Shown: piece after piece, positions 28,059 to 36,819 of the stretch
Numbering within the stretch: position 1 is the first letter of the stretch
Layout of the letters: every line of letters begins with the position of its first letter
From: Lichenibacterium minor
GTDB lineage: Bacteria; Pseudomonadota; Alphaproteobacteria; Rhizobiales; Beijerinckiaceae
Direction: 5' to 3'
NCBI RefSeq assembly: GCF_004137685.1
Contig: NZ_QYBB01000016.1
Location: 35,134-99,133 of the forward strand
Length of the DNA: 64,000 nucleotides
Position numbers and translations under genes: made by a program
Notes under the pieces: generated by a model
Told to the model about the DNA's origin: nothing
The model's input: the letters and a program-made list of their open reading frames with translations, nothing else
Database searches by the model: none

Positions 28059-28454
28059 TCACAGGCCCTTCGGATTCCCGGGAAGGATCGTGAAGGGGTA
28101 GCGGGTGCCGCCCTCGTCCACGAAGGCGCCGTCGGCGCCCTGGGCCTCGACGGCGCGGCATTCCTCCTCCTCGTCGTCCACCCGGGTGCAGATCTTGTCG
28201 CCCTTCAGCGCCCAGCGGCCGTCCGCCTTGCCGTCGTTGTCCACGATGGTGAGGGTCCCGTCGGGGGCGAATAGCTCCGAATAGGGGCCGTCGGGCGTGG
28301 TGCCCGTCACGGTGTTGCCGACCACGCGGGCCCAAGCGGCGGCGCCCGCCAGGGCGGGGGTGCTCGCCGGGGCGGGTGGGTCGTCGGCCCGGGCCGCGAG
28401 CGGCGCCCCGACCAGCACGACGGCCATTCCGATCTCGATCCATCGCCCGCCCAT
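28059..28454 (-). CDS. Small secreted protein of unknown function
   Basis: The 131-aa protein has a signal peptide (hydrophobic core WIEIGMAVVLVGAPLAARA, cleavage near ARADD). The mature part starts with a Pro/Ala linker and has a compact C-terminal region with NTVTGTTPDGPYSELFAPDG and two cysteines (KICTRV, EECRAVE), which could form a disulfide. The pattern resembles small periplasmic beta-rich proteins that recur in Hyphomicrobiales, without assigned function. It converges with the GH25 gene. Confidence 0.7.
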   Translation of the reverse strand: MGGRWIEIGMAVVLVGAPLAARADDPPAPASTPALAGAAAWARVVGNTVTGTTPDGPYSELFAPDGTLTIVDNDGKADGRWALKGDKICTRVDDEEEECRAVEAQGADGAFVDEGGTRYPFTILPGNPKGL

Positions 28455-28534
28455 CGCACCGCCCTCGCTCGACCACGACCGCGCCAACGCCCGCCGCCCC
28501 GATCGGTCCCATCATCTCCAGGCGAGCGTCGTCC

Positions 28535-29326
28535 ATGTTCTTCGTCCTGTCCAAGGTGCTGTGGATCGCGGCGGCGCCCACCAATCTCCTGCTCGGCCTG
28601 GCGGTGCTCGGCGCGGCGGGCGCGCTCGCGGGGCGGCGCTGGGCGCCGCGCGTCGCCTTCGCCGCCGTGCTGGCGCTCGTAGGCTGTGGGGTGCTACCCG
28701 TGGGGCGGCTGATGCTGCGCCCGCTGGAGGACCGGTTCCCGCAGCCCTCGCTCGACGGCACGGCGCCCGCCGGCATCGTGGTGCTCGGCGGCCCCATCGA
28801 CCAGGTGACCGGCGCCGCCCGCGGCCAGGTCACGCTGCGGGACGCGGCGACGCGCCTCACCGCGGGCGCCGCCCTGGCGCGGCGCTTCCCGGGCGCCGTC
28901 CTGGTCTACACGGGCGGGTCGAACGCGCTGCTGTCCGAGGTCGGCGGCGAGGCCGCGGACGCCAAGCGGCTGTGGGTGGACCTCGGCGTCGACCCCGCCC
29001 GCGTGCTGATCGAGGACGCATCGCGCAACACGGAGGAGAACGCCCGCTTCACCCGAGACCTCGTCCACCCGAAGCCGGGGCAGCGCTGGATCCTCGTCAC
29101 GTCGGCCTACCACATGCCGCGCTCGGTCGGCCTGTTCCGCGCCGCGGGCTTCGACGTCCTGCCGTTTCCGGTCGACTACCGCAGCACCGGCACGGCCCAC
29201 GACTTCGCCCCCACCGCCGAGATCAGCGCCGGCCTCGGGCGGCTCGACGTGGCGGCGCGGGAATGGATCGGGCTGCTGGCCTATCGGGCCTCGGGCAGAA
29301 TCGCCGACCTCGTCCCGGGGCCCTGA
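28535..29326 (+). CDS. YdcF-family (DUF218/SanA-like) membrane protein
   Basis: The 263-aa protein has two N-terminal transmembrane helices (residues about 8-55) and a DUF218 domain with GIVVLGGPIDQVT, YTGGSNALL, IEDASRNTEENARF and VTSAYHMPRS. The Asn-Thr-x-Glu-Asn and Ser-x-x-H-x-x-R motifs are the conserved core. Relatives affect envelope barrier function; the reaction is not established. The ATG at 28535 fits the first helix. Its last 46 bases overlap the end of the convergent DUF599 gene. Confidence 0.85.
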   Translation: MFFVLSKVLWIAAAPTNLLLGLAVLGAAGALAGRRWAPRVAFAAVLALVGCGVLPVGRLMLRPLEDRFPQPSLDGTAPAGIVVLGGPIDQVTGAARGQVTLRDAATRLTAGAALARRFPGAVLVYTGGSNALLSEVGGEAADAKRLWVDLGVDPARVLIEDASRNTEENARFTRDLVHPKPGQRWILVTSAYHMPRSVGLFRAAGFDVLPFPVDYRSTGTAHDFAPTAEISAGLGRLDVAAREWIGLLAYRASGRIADLVPGP

Positions 29327-30033
29327 GGCTCGGGCACCTGGTCCTCGGGCGGCAGTTCCAGCGACACGGCGCGCAGCGCGTCCGACGAGAACTGCCGCAC
29401 CAGGATGGCGAAGACCACCACGGCCGTGGTTCCCATCAGCACGATCGGGCCGACGAACCATCCGAGATAGGCGAGGGCGAAGAAGAAGGCGCGCTGGCCC
29501 CGGTTGAAGTGGCGCCCGGCCACGATGTTCATCTCGGCGGCCCGCAGCGCCGTCAGCCGGCGCTGGTCCGGCCGGCCGGACTTCGCGGCCGGCGTCGCGC
29601 CGATGAGGATCGAGGCGTAGTTGAACAGCCGGTACGACCAGGCGAACTTGAAGAAGGCGTAGCCGAAGATCACCACCAGCCCCACGACCTTCAGGTCCCA
29701 CAGCGTGCGGCTCGCCACCGTGCCGAGCGGGAAGTCGTTGAGAATGCGCAGGGCGTCGTCGGCGCCGCGCAGCAGCGTCAGCGAGCCGCCGAGCGCCAGC
29801 AGCGACGTCGAGGCGAAGAAGGACGTGCCGCTTTGCAGCGTCGCCATCAGCGCGGCATCGACGATGCGGGCGTCGCGCGCCTGCATCTCCAGCATCCAGC
29901 GCAGGCGGTACTCGTTCATGCGGTTGTTCAACGCCAGCCGGCCGAAGGGCGAGCGCTCGACGAGGAGGTGGTAGGCGAACCAGCCGAACAGGAAGAAGGC
30001 CACGGCCGCGTAGTCGAGGGGGGACAGCAGCAT
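29281..30033 (-). CDS. DUF599 family membrane protein
   Basis: The 250-aa protein has about four transmembrane segments: one at the start (LDYAAVAFFLFGWFAYHLL), two in the middle, including ALGGSLTLLRGADD, and one near residue 195 (FVGPIVLMGTTAVVVFAILV). The conserved stretch NNRMNEYRLRWMLEM and RHFNRGQRAFFFALAYLGW mark DUF599, an uncharacterised proteobacterial family. Its 3' end overlaps the convergent ydcF-like gene by 46 bp, with both frames well conserved up to their stops. Confidence 0.85.
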   Translation of the reverse strand: MLLSPLDYAAVAFFLFGWFAYHLLVERSPFGRLALNNRMNEYRLRWMLEMQARDARIVDAALMATLQSGTSFFASTSLLALGGSLTLLRGADDALRILNDFPLGTVASRTLWDLKVVGLVVIFGYAFFKFAWSYRLFNYASILIGATPAAKSGRPDQRRLTALRAAEMNIVAGRHFNRGQRAFFFALAYLGWFVGPIVLMGTTAVVVFAILVRQFSSDALRAVSLELPPEDQVPEPQGPGTRSAILPEAR

Positions 30034-30192
30034 GGCGGCTTCCGCTTCGGGGAGGTGGGGGGCTTATAGGGGCGCGGGAGCGCCGCGCGCCACCCATCAT
30101 CGCCGCGCATCGATCCCATCACGGATCTTCGCTTGTCCCATCCGGCCCGGCGTCGTCCGATGCGGCCCGTACCGCCTTCGGAGATCCGCCCC

Positions 30193-30846
30193 GTGACGCC
30201 CCGCCTCTTCATCGCCAACAAGGCCTATTCGTCCTGGTCGCTGCGGCCCTGGCTGCTGCTGACCGAGTTCGGCATCCCCTTCGACGAGACCGTGATCCCG
30301 ATGTACCGGCCCGAAACCCGGGCCGAGATGCTGGCGGTGAGCCCCAACGGCAAGATGCCGGCGCTGCACGACGGCGCCGTCGTGGTGCCGGAGTCGCTGG
30401 CTATCGTGGAATATCTCGCTGAAGGCTACCCGGACCTCGCCATCTGGCCGCGGGACCGCGCCGCGCGGGCGCTGGCCCGGGCGATCTCGTCCGAGATGCA
30501 CGCCGGCTTCATGAAGCTGCGGCAGACCTGCCCGACGAACTTCCGCCGCACGCCGAAGGCGATCGCCATCGACGAGGGGGTCCGCGCCGACGTCGTGCGC
30601 ATCGAGGCGATCTGGGCCGACGCCCGGGCGCGGTTCGGGAACCACGGCCCCTTCCTGTTCGGCGCCTTCTCGGCCGCCGACGCCATGTATGCCCCAGTGG
30701 TCAACCGCTTCCACGCCTATGCGATCCCGATGTCGCCGGCGTCGCGCGCCTACATGGACGCCGTCATGGCGCTGCCGTCCTGGCGGGCCTGGATCGCCGG
30801 CGCCGAGGCCGAACCTTGGCACCACACCGGGTACGACGACATCTGA
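30193..30846 (+). CDS. Glutathione S-transferase family protein
   Basis: The 217-aa protein has the thioredoxin-fold N-terminal domain of GSTs starting LFIANKAYSSWSLRPWLLL, with the likely glutathione-activating Ser in YSSWS, and NGKMPALHDG and VPESLAIVEYLAE for gamma-glutamyl binding. A helical C-terminal domain follows. The family resembles YfcF/maleylacetoacetate isomerase-like GSTs; the substrate is unknown. I prefer the GTG at 30193, which has GGAG about 10 nt upstream, to the ATG at 30160, which gives an extra 11 Pro-rich residues. Confidence 0.85.
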   Translation: MTPRLFIANKAYSSWSLRPWLLLTEFGIPFDETVIPMYRPETRAEMLAVSPNGKMPALHDGAVVVPESLAIVEYLAEGYPDLAIWPRDRAARALARAISSEMHAGFMKLRQTCPTNFRRTPKAIAIDEGVRADVVRIEAIWADARARFGNHGPFLFGAFSAADAMYAPVVNRFHAYAIPMSPASRAYMDAVMALPSWRAWIAGAEAEPWHHTGYDDI

Positions 30847-31461
30847 GGGCTTCGCCCCGATGCGGGACGATTGCCGCTCCCGCCCTGCCGGCGCAGCCGA
30901 GAGCATGGACCGCGGGGCAGCGTCCCGGCCCGTCGCGGGCCCGCTCGCAGCCCTCCCATGGCGAGGGCGCGCGCTTCCTTTCTGGGCCTGCGGCGTCCTG
31001 CCACCATGGCGGTCGCGCCGCACGATGGCGGGACCGCGGCGGCGCCGGTGCGGGCCCAGGAGAACGACGCGAAGCGCGTCTGCATGGATCGCGCGGACAT
31101 CATCGAAGGCCCGGCGGACGGTCGCATCCTGTTCTCGCCGATCGCGCCGGCGCTCGCAGACTTCAGCCGGGGACGGGCGGCAGCCGGGGAAGGGCGGCGG
31201 TCAGCGACGGCCCTGCCGGCTTCGGGATGCGGCGCCGCCTTCTCGCCGAAAAGAGGGGTGCCGGCTCGTGCCGACGGCTTTGTCGTCCGGCGCCATGCGG
31301 ACCAAACCTTTATCGCCGCCGCCCAGCGCGACACTGGACAAGGGGCCACGATCGCCCCGGCCGTGCCGTGACGGCGCGGCGCCGTGCCGGGGCCGGATCG
31401 CCGCAACCCTTCGGCGCGGCGCCGCGGCGCCTTGATCCCGTCGCGATCGGAGTCTATCCGG
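30847..31461. other. Long gap upstream of the efflux operon, no supported gene
   Basis: Some 615 bp lie between the GST stop and the TetR operator. Open frames exist on both strands (the longest on the plus strand is 30871-31371), but they are Ala/Arg/Pro-rich, lack a ribosome site and resemble no family I know. The region may hold the TetR/RND promoter or decayed coding DNA. Confidence 0.5.
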
Positions 31462-31477
31462 GAATGAACGTTCATTC
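31462..31477. promoter_or_regulatory. Perfect 16-bp palindromic operator of the TetR/RND operon
   Basis: GAATGAACGTTCATTC is a perfect palindrome 13 bp before the TetR start. The core TGAACGTTCA is typical of AcrR/TtgR-like TetR operators, so the regulator probably represses its own operon with the RND pump. The pairing of this site with this regulator is inferred from position and type. Confidence 0.8.
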
Positions 31478-31490
31478 TCGAGGCTGACCC

Positions 31491-32117
31491 ATGTCGATCA
31501 CGGCACTCGCCGTTGAAGCTGAGGATGCGCCCCGCACCCGCATCCTGGAAGCGGCGGAGCGCGCCTTCGCGCGCCACGGCTTCCGCGGCGCCACCATGCA
31601 GATCGTGGCGGCGGAAGCGCGCATGAGCGCCGGCAACCTGTACCGCTACTTCTCCTCGAAGGAGGCTCTGGTGTCGGGCCTGGCCGAGCGCGACCAGGCC
31701 GCGCTGGCCGAGGACTTCGCGACGCTCGACGTTTCGGAGGACCCCTTGGCGGCGATGGGCGTGCTGCTGCGCAAGCACCTCGTAGAAGCGCCGAAGAGCT
31801 GCAGCCAGCTCGCCCTGGAGATCTGGGCCGAGTCGGGCCGCAATCCCGACGTCGCCCGCATCTGCCGCACGATCGAGGACGACGTCCAGGCGCGCCTCGC
31901 CGCCCTGGTCGAGGGGCCCTGCCGCGCGGCCGGCATCGCGCCGGACTTCGCCGTGCGGGTCATATTCACCGTCACGGCCGGGCTGTTCAAGCGTCACGCC
32001 ACCGACGCCCGTTTCGACGGCGAAGCCGAGGTGGCGCTGGCGCTTGGCGTCTACCACGCGCTCTTCGCGGGGGCCGTCCGGCCCCGCGCCGCCCTGGGTG
32101 CGGAGGCCGCCGCGTGA
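31491..32117 (+). CDS. TetR-family transcriptional repressor of the RND pump
   Basis: The 208-aa protein has an N-terminal TetR DNA-binding domain at about residues 14-60: TRILEAAERAFARHGFRGAT, then IVAAEARMSAGNLYRYFSSKE as the helix-turn-helix and following helix. The C-terminal ligand domain has Cys and acidic residues but no assignable ligand. It is the first gene of an operon; its stop overlaps the adaptor's GTG start (GTGA, 32114-32117). The palindrome at 31462-31477 is its likely operator. Confidence 0.92.
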   Translation: MSITALAVEAEDAPRTRILEAAERAFARHGFRGATMQIVAAEARMSAGNLYRYFSSKEALVSGLAERDQAALAEDFATLDVSEDPLAAMGVLLRKHLVEAPKSCSQLALEIWAESGRNPDVARICRTIEDDVQARLAALVEGPCRAAGIAPDFAVRVIFTVTAGLFKRHATDARFDGEAEVALALGVYHALFAGAVRPRAALGAEAAA

Positions 32118-33409
32118 AGCTCCTCGTCCGCCTCGTCCTGGCCGTCGCGCTCCTGGCGGGAGGTGCCGCGGCGCTCGGCACCTTCGTGCCGGCGTCGCGC
32201 CCGGCGCTCCGGGCCGGTCTCGACCGCGCCGGCCTGTCCGCGCCGGCGGAGCGGTGGCTGCCCGGCGGTGGCCCGGCCGCCCGCACCGAGGCGTCGGCAC
32301 CCGCGACCCCGCTGCCGCCCGCCGTCAGCGTGGTGCGCGCGTCCGCCCGCGAGTTCCGCGACCGGCTCTACGTGTCGGGCACCCTGGTGGCGCGCGAGGA
32401 GGCCATGGTGGGCCCGCAGCTCGACGGGCTGCGCATCACCGAACTTCTCGCCGACGACGGCGACCGCGTCGCCGAAGGCCAGGTGCTGGCCCGGCTCGAC
32501 CGCAGCCAGCTCGACGCCCTGACCGCGGAAAGCGACGCCGCGCTGGCGCGCGCCGACGCATCCGTGGCGCAGGCGCAGAACGCCATCGCTCAGTTCGAGG
32601 CCACGAACGCCCAGGCCCAGGCCGATTATTCCCGCGCCACGCGGCTCGAATCCGGTGTGATGTCGCAGTCGGCGCTCGACAGCCGTGCTTCCGCGGCCCG
32701 CTCGTCCACGGCCCAGCTCGCCGGCGCCCGTTCGGCGCTGGCGGTGGCGGTGGCGGACAAGCGCGCCCAGCAGGCGCAGCGCCGCGAACTCGACGTTCGC
32801 ATCGCCCGCACGGAGGTGCGCGCCCCGGTCGCCGGGGTCGTCACCCGCCGCTCGGCCCGCCTCGGCGCCCTGTCGGCGAGCGGCGGCGACGCCCTGTTCC
32901 GCGTCACCCGGGACGGCGCCGTCGACCTCGACGCCGAGGTGCCGGAGGACGGCCTCGCCCGCGTCCGCCTCGGCATGGTGGCCACGGTCACGGTGTCGGG
33001 CGACCCGAACCCGATCCCCGGGCGCGTCCGCCTCGTGTCGAGCGAGATCGACCGCGCGAGCCGGCTCGGCCACGTCCGCATCGCGCTGGGCGCCGACGCG
33101 GTGGCGCGGATCGGCGCCTTCGCGACGGCGGTGGTGGAGATCGGCCGGCGCGACGGCGTCGCGGTGCCGGCTTCGGCCTTGTCGGGGCAGGACGGCGGCT
33201 GGTCCGTCGAAACCGTCGCGGCGCGCGACCGCGTCGAAAGCCGAGCCGTCGTGCGCGGCCTGGCCGACGGCGACGACGTCGAGATCCGCCAGGGCCTGAC
33301 GCCCGGCGACCTCGTGGTGGCCCGCGCTTCGGCCTTCCTGCGGTCCGGCGACCTCGTCCGGCCCATGCTGGGCGGGGTCGCCGCGCCCGACCGGGAGGCC
33401 AGCCGATGA
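32114..33409 (+). CDS. RND efflux periplasmic adaptor (membrane fusion protein)
   Basis: The 431-aa HlyD/AcrA-family adaptor has an N-terminal membrane anchor (residues 4-25), a barrel-sandwich hybrid half with GDRVAEGQVLARLDRSQLDA, an alpha-hairpin rich in Ala/Gln (about residues 140-225), then VRAPVAGVVTRRSARLGAL and beta-barrel and membrane-proximal domains. It links the inner-membrane pump to an outer-membrane channel, which is not encoded here. It starts with GTG inside the tetR stop and ends inside the pump start (ATGA), so the three genes are coupled. Confidence 0.92.
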   Translation: MKLLVRLVLAVALLAGGAAALGTFVPASRPALRAGLDRAGLSAPAERWLPGGGPAARTEASAPATPLPPAVSVVRASAREFRDRLYVSGTLVAREEAMVGPQLDGLRITELLADDGDRVAEGQVLARLDRSQLDALTAESDAALARADASVAQAQNAIAQFEATNAQAQADYSRATRLESGVMSQSALDSRASAARSSTAQLAGARSALAVAVADKRAQQAQRRELDVRIARTEVRAPVAGVVTRRSARLGALSASGGDALFRVTRDGAVDLDAEVPEDGLARVRLGMVATVTVSGDPNPIPGRVRLVSSEIDRASRLGHVRIALGADAVARIGAFATAVVEIGRRDGVAVPASALSGQDGGWSVETVAARDRVESRAVVRGLADGDDVEIRQGLTPGDLVVARASAFLRSGDLVRPMLGGVAAPDREASR

Positions 33410-36400
33410 GCCTGCCAATCTCGGCCATGTCGATCCGCCGGCCCGTGCCGGCGCTGGTCGCCTTCGCGGTGCTGGTGATCCTGGGGCTGGTGGCGTTCCG
33501 CTCGCTGCCCGTCACCCGCCTGCCCAACATCGATATCCCGATCGTGCAGATCGCCATCACCCAGTCGGGGGCGGCGCCGGCCGAGCTTGAAACTCAGGTG
33601 ACCCGGAAGGTCGAGGATGCCGTCGCGGGCGTGCCCGGCATCTGGCACATCCTGTCGGCGGTGTCGGACGGCTCTTCCGTCACCACGATCCAATTCGACA
33701 TCGGCACCAACGTCGACCGCGCCCTCAACGACGTGAAGGACCAGCTCGCCAAGATCCGCGTGCAGCTGCCGCGCACCATCGACGAGCCGATCGTCCAGCG
33801 CTTCGACGTCGAGGGGCTGCCCATCGTCACCTACGCTGTGTCGTCGCACGATCGCTCGACCGAGCAGATCTCCTGGTACGTCGACGACACGGTGGCGCGC
33901 GAACTCCAGTCCATCCACGGCGTGGGCCAGGTGACGCGTTCGGGCGGCGTCGACCGCGAGATCCGCGTGGCGCTCGACCCCCGCAAGCTGCTCGCCCTCG
34001 GCGTCACGGCGGCGTCCGTGTCGGCGCAGCTCCGCGCCACCAACGTCGACCTCGCGGGCGGCCGCGGCGAGATTGCCGGCCAGGAGCAGGCCATCCGCAC
34101 GCTGGCGGGCACCCGCGCGGTGGCGGACCTCGCCGCCCTGCCGATCGTGCTCGGCGGCGGCCGGCACGCGCGCCTCGACGAACTCGGGGCCGTGTCGGAC
34201 GCGTCCGCCGAGCCCCGCACCTTCGCGTCCCTCGACGGGCGCCCGGTGGTGGCCTTCGGGGTGACCCGCGCCAAGGGCGCCAGCGATGCCGAGGTGGCCG
34301 ACAAGGTGGCGGCGAAGCTGAAGGCGCTCGAGGCGGCCCACCCGTCCTACGCCATCGCGCGGGTCGACAATCAGGTCGACTACACGGTCGGCAACTACCA
34401 TTCCGCGATGGAAACGCTCGTCGAAGGCGCCGTGCTGGCGATCCTGGTCGTGCTGGTGTTCCTGCGCGACGTGCGCGCCACGATCGTGGCCGGCATCGCG
34501 CTGCCGCTGTCCGCCATCCCGACCTTCTGGATCATGGGAATGCTGGGCTTCTCGCTCAACGCCGTGAGCCTGCTCGCCATCACGCTGGTGACGGGCATCC
34601 TGGTCGACGACGCCATCGTGGAGATCGAGAACATCGTCCGCCACATGCGGATGGGCAAGTCCGCCTACCGCGCGTCGCTCGAAGCCGCCGACGAGATCGG
34701 CCTCGCCGTCATCGCCATCTCGATGACCATCGTGGCCGTGTTCGCGCCCGTGTCCTTCATGGGCGGCATCCCGGGCCAGTACTTCAAGCAGTTCGGCCTC
34801 ACCGTCGCCATCGCGGTCTTTTTCTCGCTGATCGTCGCCCGCCTCGTCACGCCGGTCGTCGCGGCCTACTTCCTGAAACCGCACGGCGACGGGGGGGCGG
34901 ACGAGGGACCTGTCCTGCGCGCCTACACGGCGCTCGTGCGCTGGTCTGTCGACCACCGCTGGATCACGGTGACAGCCGGGCTCGTGCTCTTCGTGCTGTC
35001 GCTGTGGTCGACGCAGCTGCTGCCCTCCGGCCTGCTGCCGGCCGAGGACACGGGGCGGTCGCTGCTGGCCGTCGAGCTGCCGCCGGGTTCGCGCCTCGAC
35101 GACACCGAGGCCGTGACGCGGGGCATCACCGACACGTTGCGCGCCATCCCCGAGATAAAATCGGTCCTGGTCTACGGCGGCCAGGTGCTGGGCGACTCGG
35201 CCGAGGTCCGCAAAGCGACGCTCGTCATCAACCTCGTCCACAAGAGCCGCCGCGCCCTCACCCAGAAGGCCATCCAGGCGGAGATCAGCCGCGACATGGG
35301 GCGGGTGCCCGACATCCGCTTCTGGTTTCTGAAGGACAACGGGCAGCGCGACCTGCAACTCACGCTGGCGGGGACCGACACGCGGCTCATCGACGACACG
35401 GCGAACCAGCTCGCCAGCGAGATGCGGACCGTGCCGATCCTCGTGGACCCGCGGTCCACCGCCGACCTCGACCGGCCTGAGCTTGAGATCGTGCCGAAGC
35501 CCGGCCTCGCCGCCGACCTCGGCCTGTCCACGGAAGCGCTGTCGGAAACCATCCGAGTCGCCACGCTCGGCGACATCGACGCCAACCTCGCCAAGTTCAA
35601 CGCCGGCGACCGGCTGATCCCCATCCGGGTCGAACTCGAACAGACGGCGCGCTCGAAGCTCGACGTGCTCCGGAACCTGCGCGTGCCCACGCTGTCCGGC
35701 AGCGTGCCGCTGTCGGCGGTGGCGGATTTCAAGAACGGGCAGGGGCCCACCGCGATCAGCCGCTACGACCGGTCGCGCCGCGTCACCGTGGAGGCAGACC
35801 TCGCCGGCGACCACCCCCTCGGCGAGGGCATCGCGGCCGTGATGGCGCTGCCCACCGCGAAGCACCTGCCCGACGGCGTGAGCTTCCGCCAGTCCGGCGA
35901 TGCCGAGATCATGGCCGAGGTGTTCTCGGGCTTCGCGCTCGCCATCGGGGCGGGGCTGATGATGGTCTACGGCGTGCTGATCCTGCTGTTCGGCAGCTTC
36001 ACCCAGCCCATCACGATCCTGTTCTCGCTGCCGCTGTCGATCGGCGGCGCCATCCTGGCGCTGCTGGTGACGGGGCGGCCCATCTCCATGCCGGTGGTCA
36101 TCGGCATCCTCATGCTGATGGGCATCGTGACAAAGAACGCCATCATGCTGGTCGACTTCGCCGTGGAGGAGATCCGGCGCGGCACGCCGCGGCGCGAAGC
36201 CCTGGTCGAGGCGGGCCGCAAGCGCGCCCGGCCCATCGTGATGACCACCATCGCCATGGTGGCCGGCATGCTGCCCTCGGCCTTCGCCTTCGGCGACGGC
36301 GGCGAGTTTCGCTCGCCCATGGCCATCGCGGTGATCGGCGGGCTCATCGTGTCCACCGTGCTGTCGCTGGTCTTCGTGCCGGCGGTGTTCACCGTGCTCG

Positions 36401-36528
36401 ACGATGCGGGGCGGCTGCTCGGGCGGCTGCTCGGGCGCTTCGTCGGCGACAAGGACGAGCCGGAACTCGCCGCCGCGGGGAACACCCGCATCGTGGGGCG
36501 GCCCGATTATTCCCAGGCGGCGGAGTAG
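33406..36528 (+). CDS. RND efflux transporter permease (AcrB/HAE-1-like)
   Basis: The 1040-aa protein is of normal length for the family, with twelve transmembrane helices in two repeats and two large periplasmic loops. The proton-relay pair of aspartates is in helix 4 (TGILVDDAIVEIENIVRH) and a Lys/Asn pair is in helix 10 (MGIVTKNAIMLVDFA). The start MSLPISAMSIRRPVPALVAF and the early TRLPNIDIPIVQI are typical. It should export drugs, solvents or similar compounds; which ones cannot be read. It is the last gene of the TetR-controlled operon, and no TolC-like gene follows. Confidence 0.95.
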   Translation: MSLPISAMSIRRPVPALVAFAVLVILGLVAFRSLPVTRLPNIDIPIVQIAITQSGAAPAELETQVTRKVEDAVAGVPGIWHILSAVSDGSSVTTIQFDIGTNVDRALNDVKDQLAKIRVQLPRTIDEPIVQRFDVEGLPIVTYAVSSHDRSTEQISWYVDDTVARELQSIHGVGQVTRSGGVDREIRVALDPRKLLALGVTAASVSAQLRATNVDLAGGRGEIAGQEQAIRTLAGTRAVADLAALPIVLGGGRHARLDELGAVSDASAEPRTFASLDGRPVVAFGVTRAKGASDAEVADKVAAKLKALEAAHPSYAIARVDNQVDYTVGNYHSAMETLVEGAVLAILVVLVFLRDVRATIVAGIALPLSAIPTFWIMGMLGFSLNAVSLLAITLVTGILVDDAIVEIENIVRHMRMGKSAYRASLEAADEIGLAVIAISMTIVAVFAPVSFMGGIPGQYFKQFGLTVAIAVFFSLIVARLVTPVVAAYFLKPHGDGGADEGPVLRAYTALVRWSVDHRWITVTAGLVLFVLSLWSTQLLPSGLLPAEDTGRSLLAVELPPGSRLDDTEAVTRGITDTLRAIPEIKSVLVYGGQVLGDSAEVRKATLVINLVHKSRRALTQKAIQAEISRDMGRVPDIRFWFLKDNGQRDLQLTLAGTDTRLIDDTANQLASEMRTVPILVDPRSTADLDRPELEIVPKPGLAADLGLSTEALSETIRVATLGDIDANLAKFNAGDRLIPIRVELEQTARSKLDVLRNLRVPTLSGSVPLSAVADFKNGQGPTAISRYDRSRRVTVEADLAGDHPLGEGIAAVMALPTAKHLPDGVSFRQSGDAEIMAEVFSGFALAIGAGLMMVYGVLILLFGSFTQPITILFSLPLSIGGAILALLVTGRPISMPVVIGILMLMGIVTKNAIMLVDFAVEEIRRGTPRREALVEAGRKRARPIVMTTIAMVAGMLPSAFAFGDGGEFRSPMAIAVIGGLIVSTVLSLVFVPAVFTVLDDAGRLLGRLLGRFVGDKDEPELAAAGNTRIVGRPDYSQAAE

Positions 36529-36819
36529 GGGGCCGTCCACGCGCAGCTCCGGCCCCGGCCGAAGCGCGTCGCGGCGCCGCGCCAGTGGCTGTCCGGGTTC
36601 CGGATCGACCGCCCGCGGTTTCGCGACATCGCCACCCGTCGCCGCGCCTCCGGTGCGGCGACGGTTTCCGACCCAGGGAACCCGGGAGAGGGCCGGCATT
36701 TGGCCTGAATCTGTGCAATCGGTCCGACTCTTCCGCCGATCGTCAGTGTTTCTTCAGCGAAGCCTCCTTAGGCTCCTGGGACAGGCGCGGCCCGGTGGGC
36801 CGCCCCGCGAGGGCCCATC

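Noticed and set aside
30871..31371. A 166-codon plus-strand frame upstream of tetR
   Set aside because: It has no ribosome site, Ala/Arg/Pro-rich composition and no family pattern; the gap is more likely non-coding or decayed.
32626..36699. A 1357-codon open frame antisense to the efflux operon
   Set aside because: It is opposite conserved RND genes, has His/Asp/Arg-rich composition typical of the complement of high-GC codons, and resembles no family. Similar long antisense frames opposite clpA (44917-47499) and bchD/bchO (1009-2571) were rejected for the same reason.
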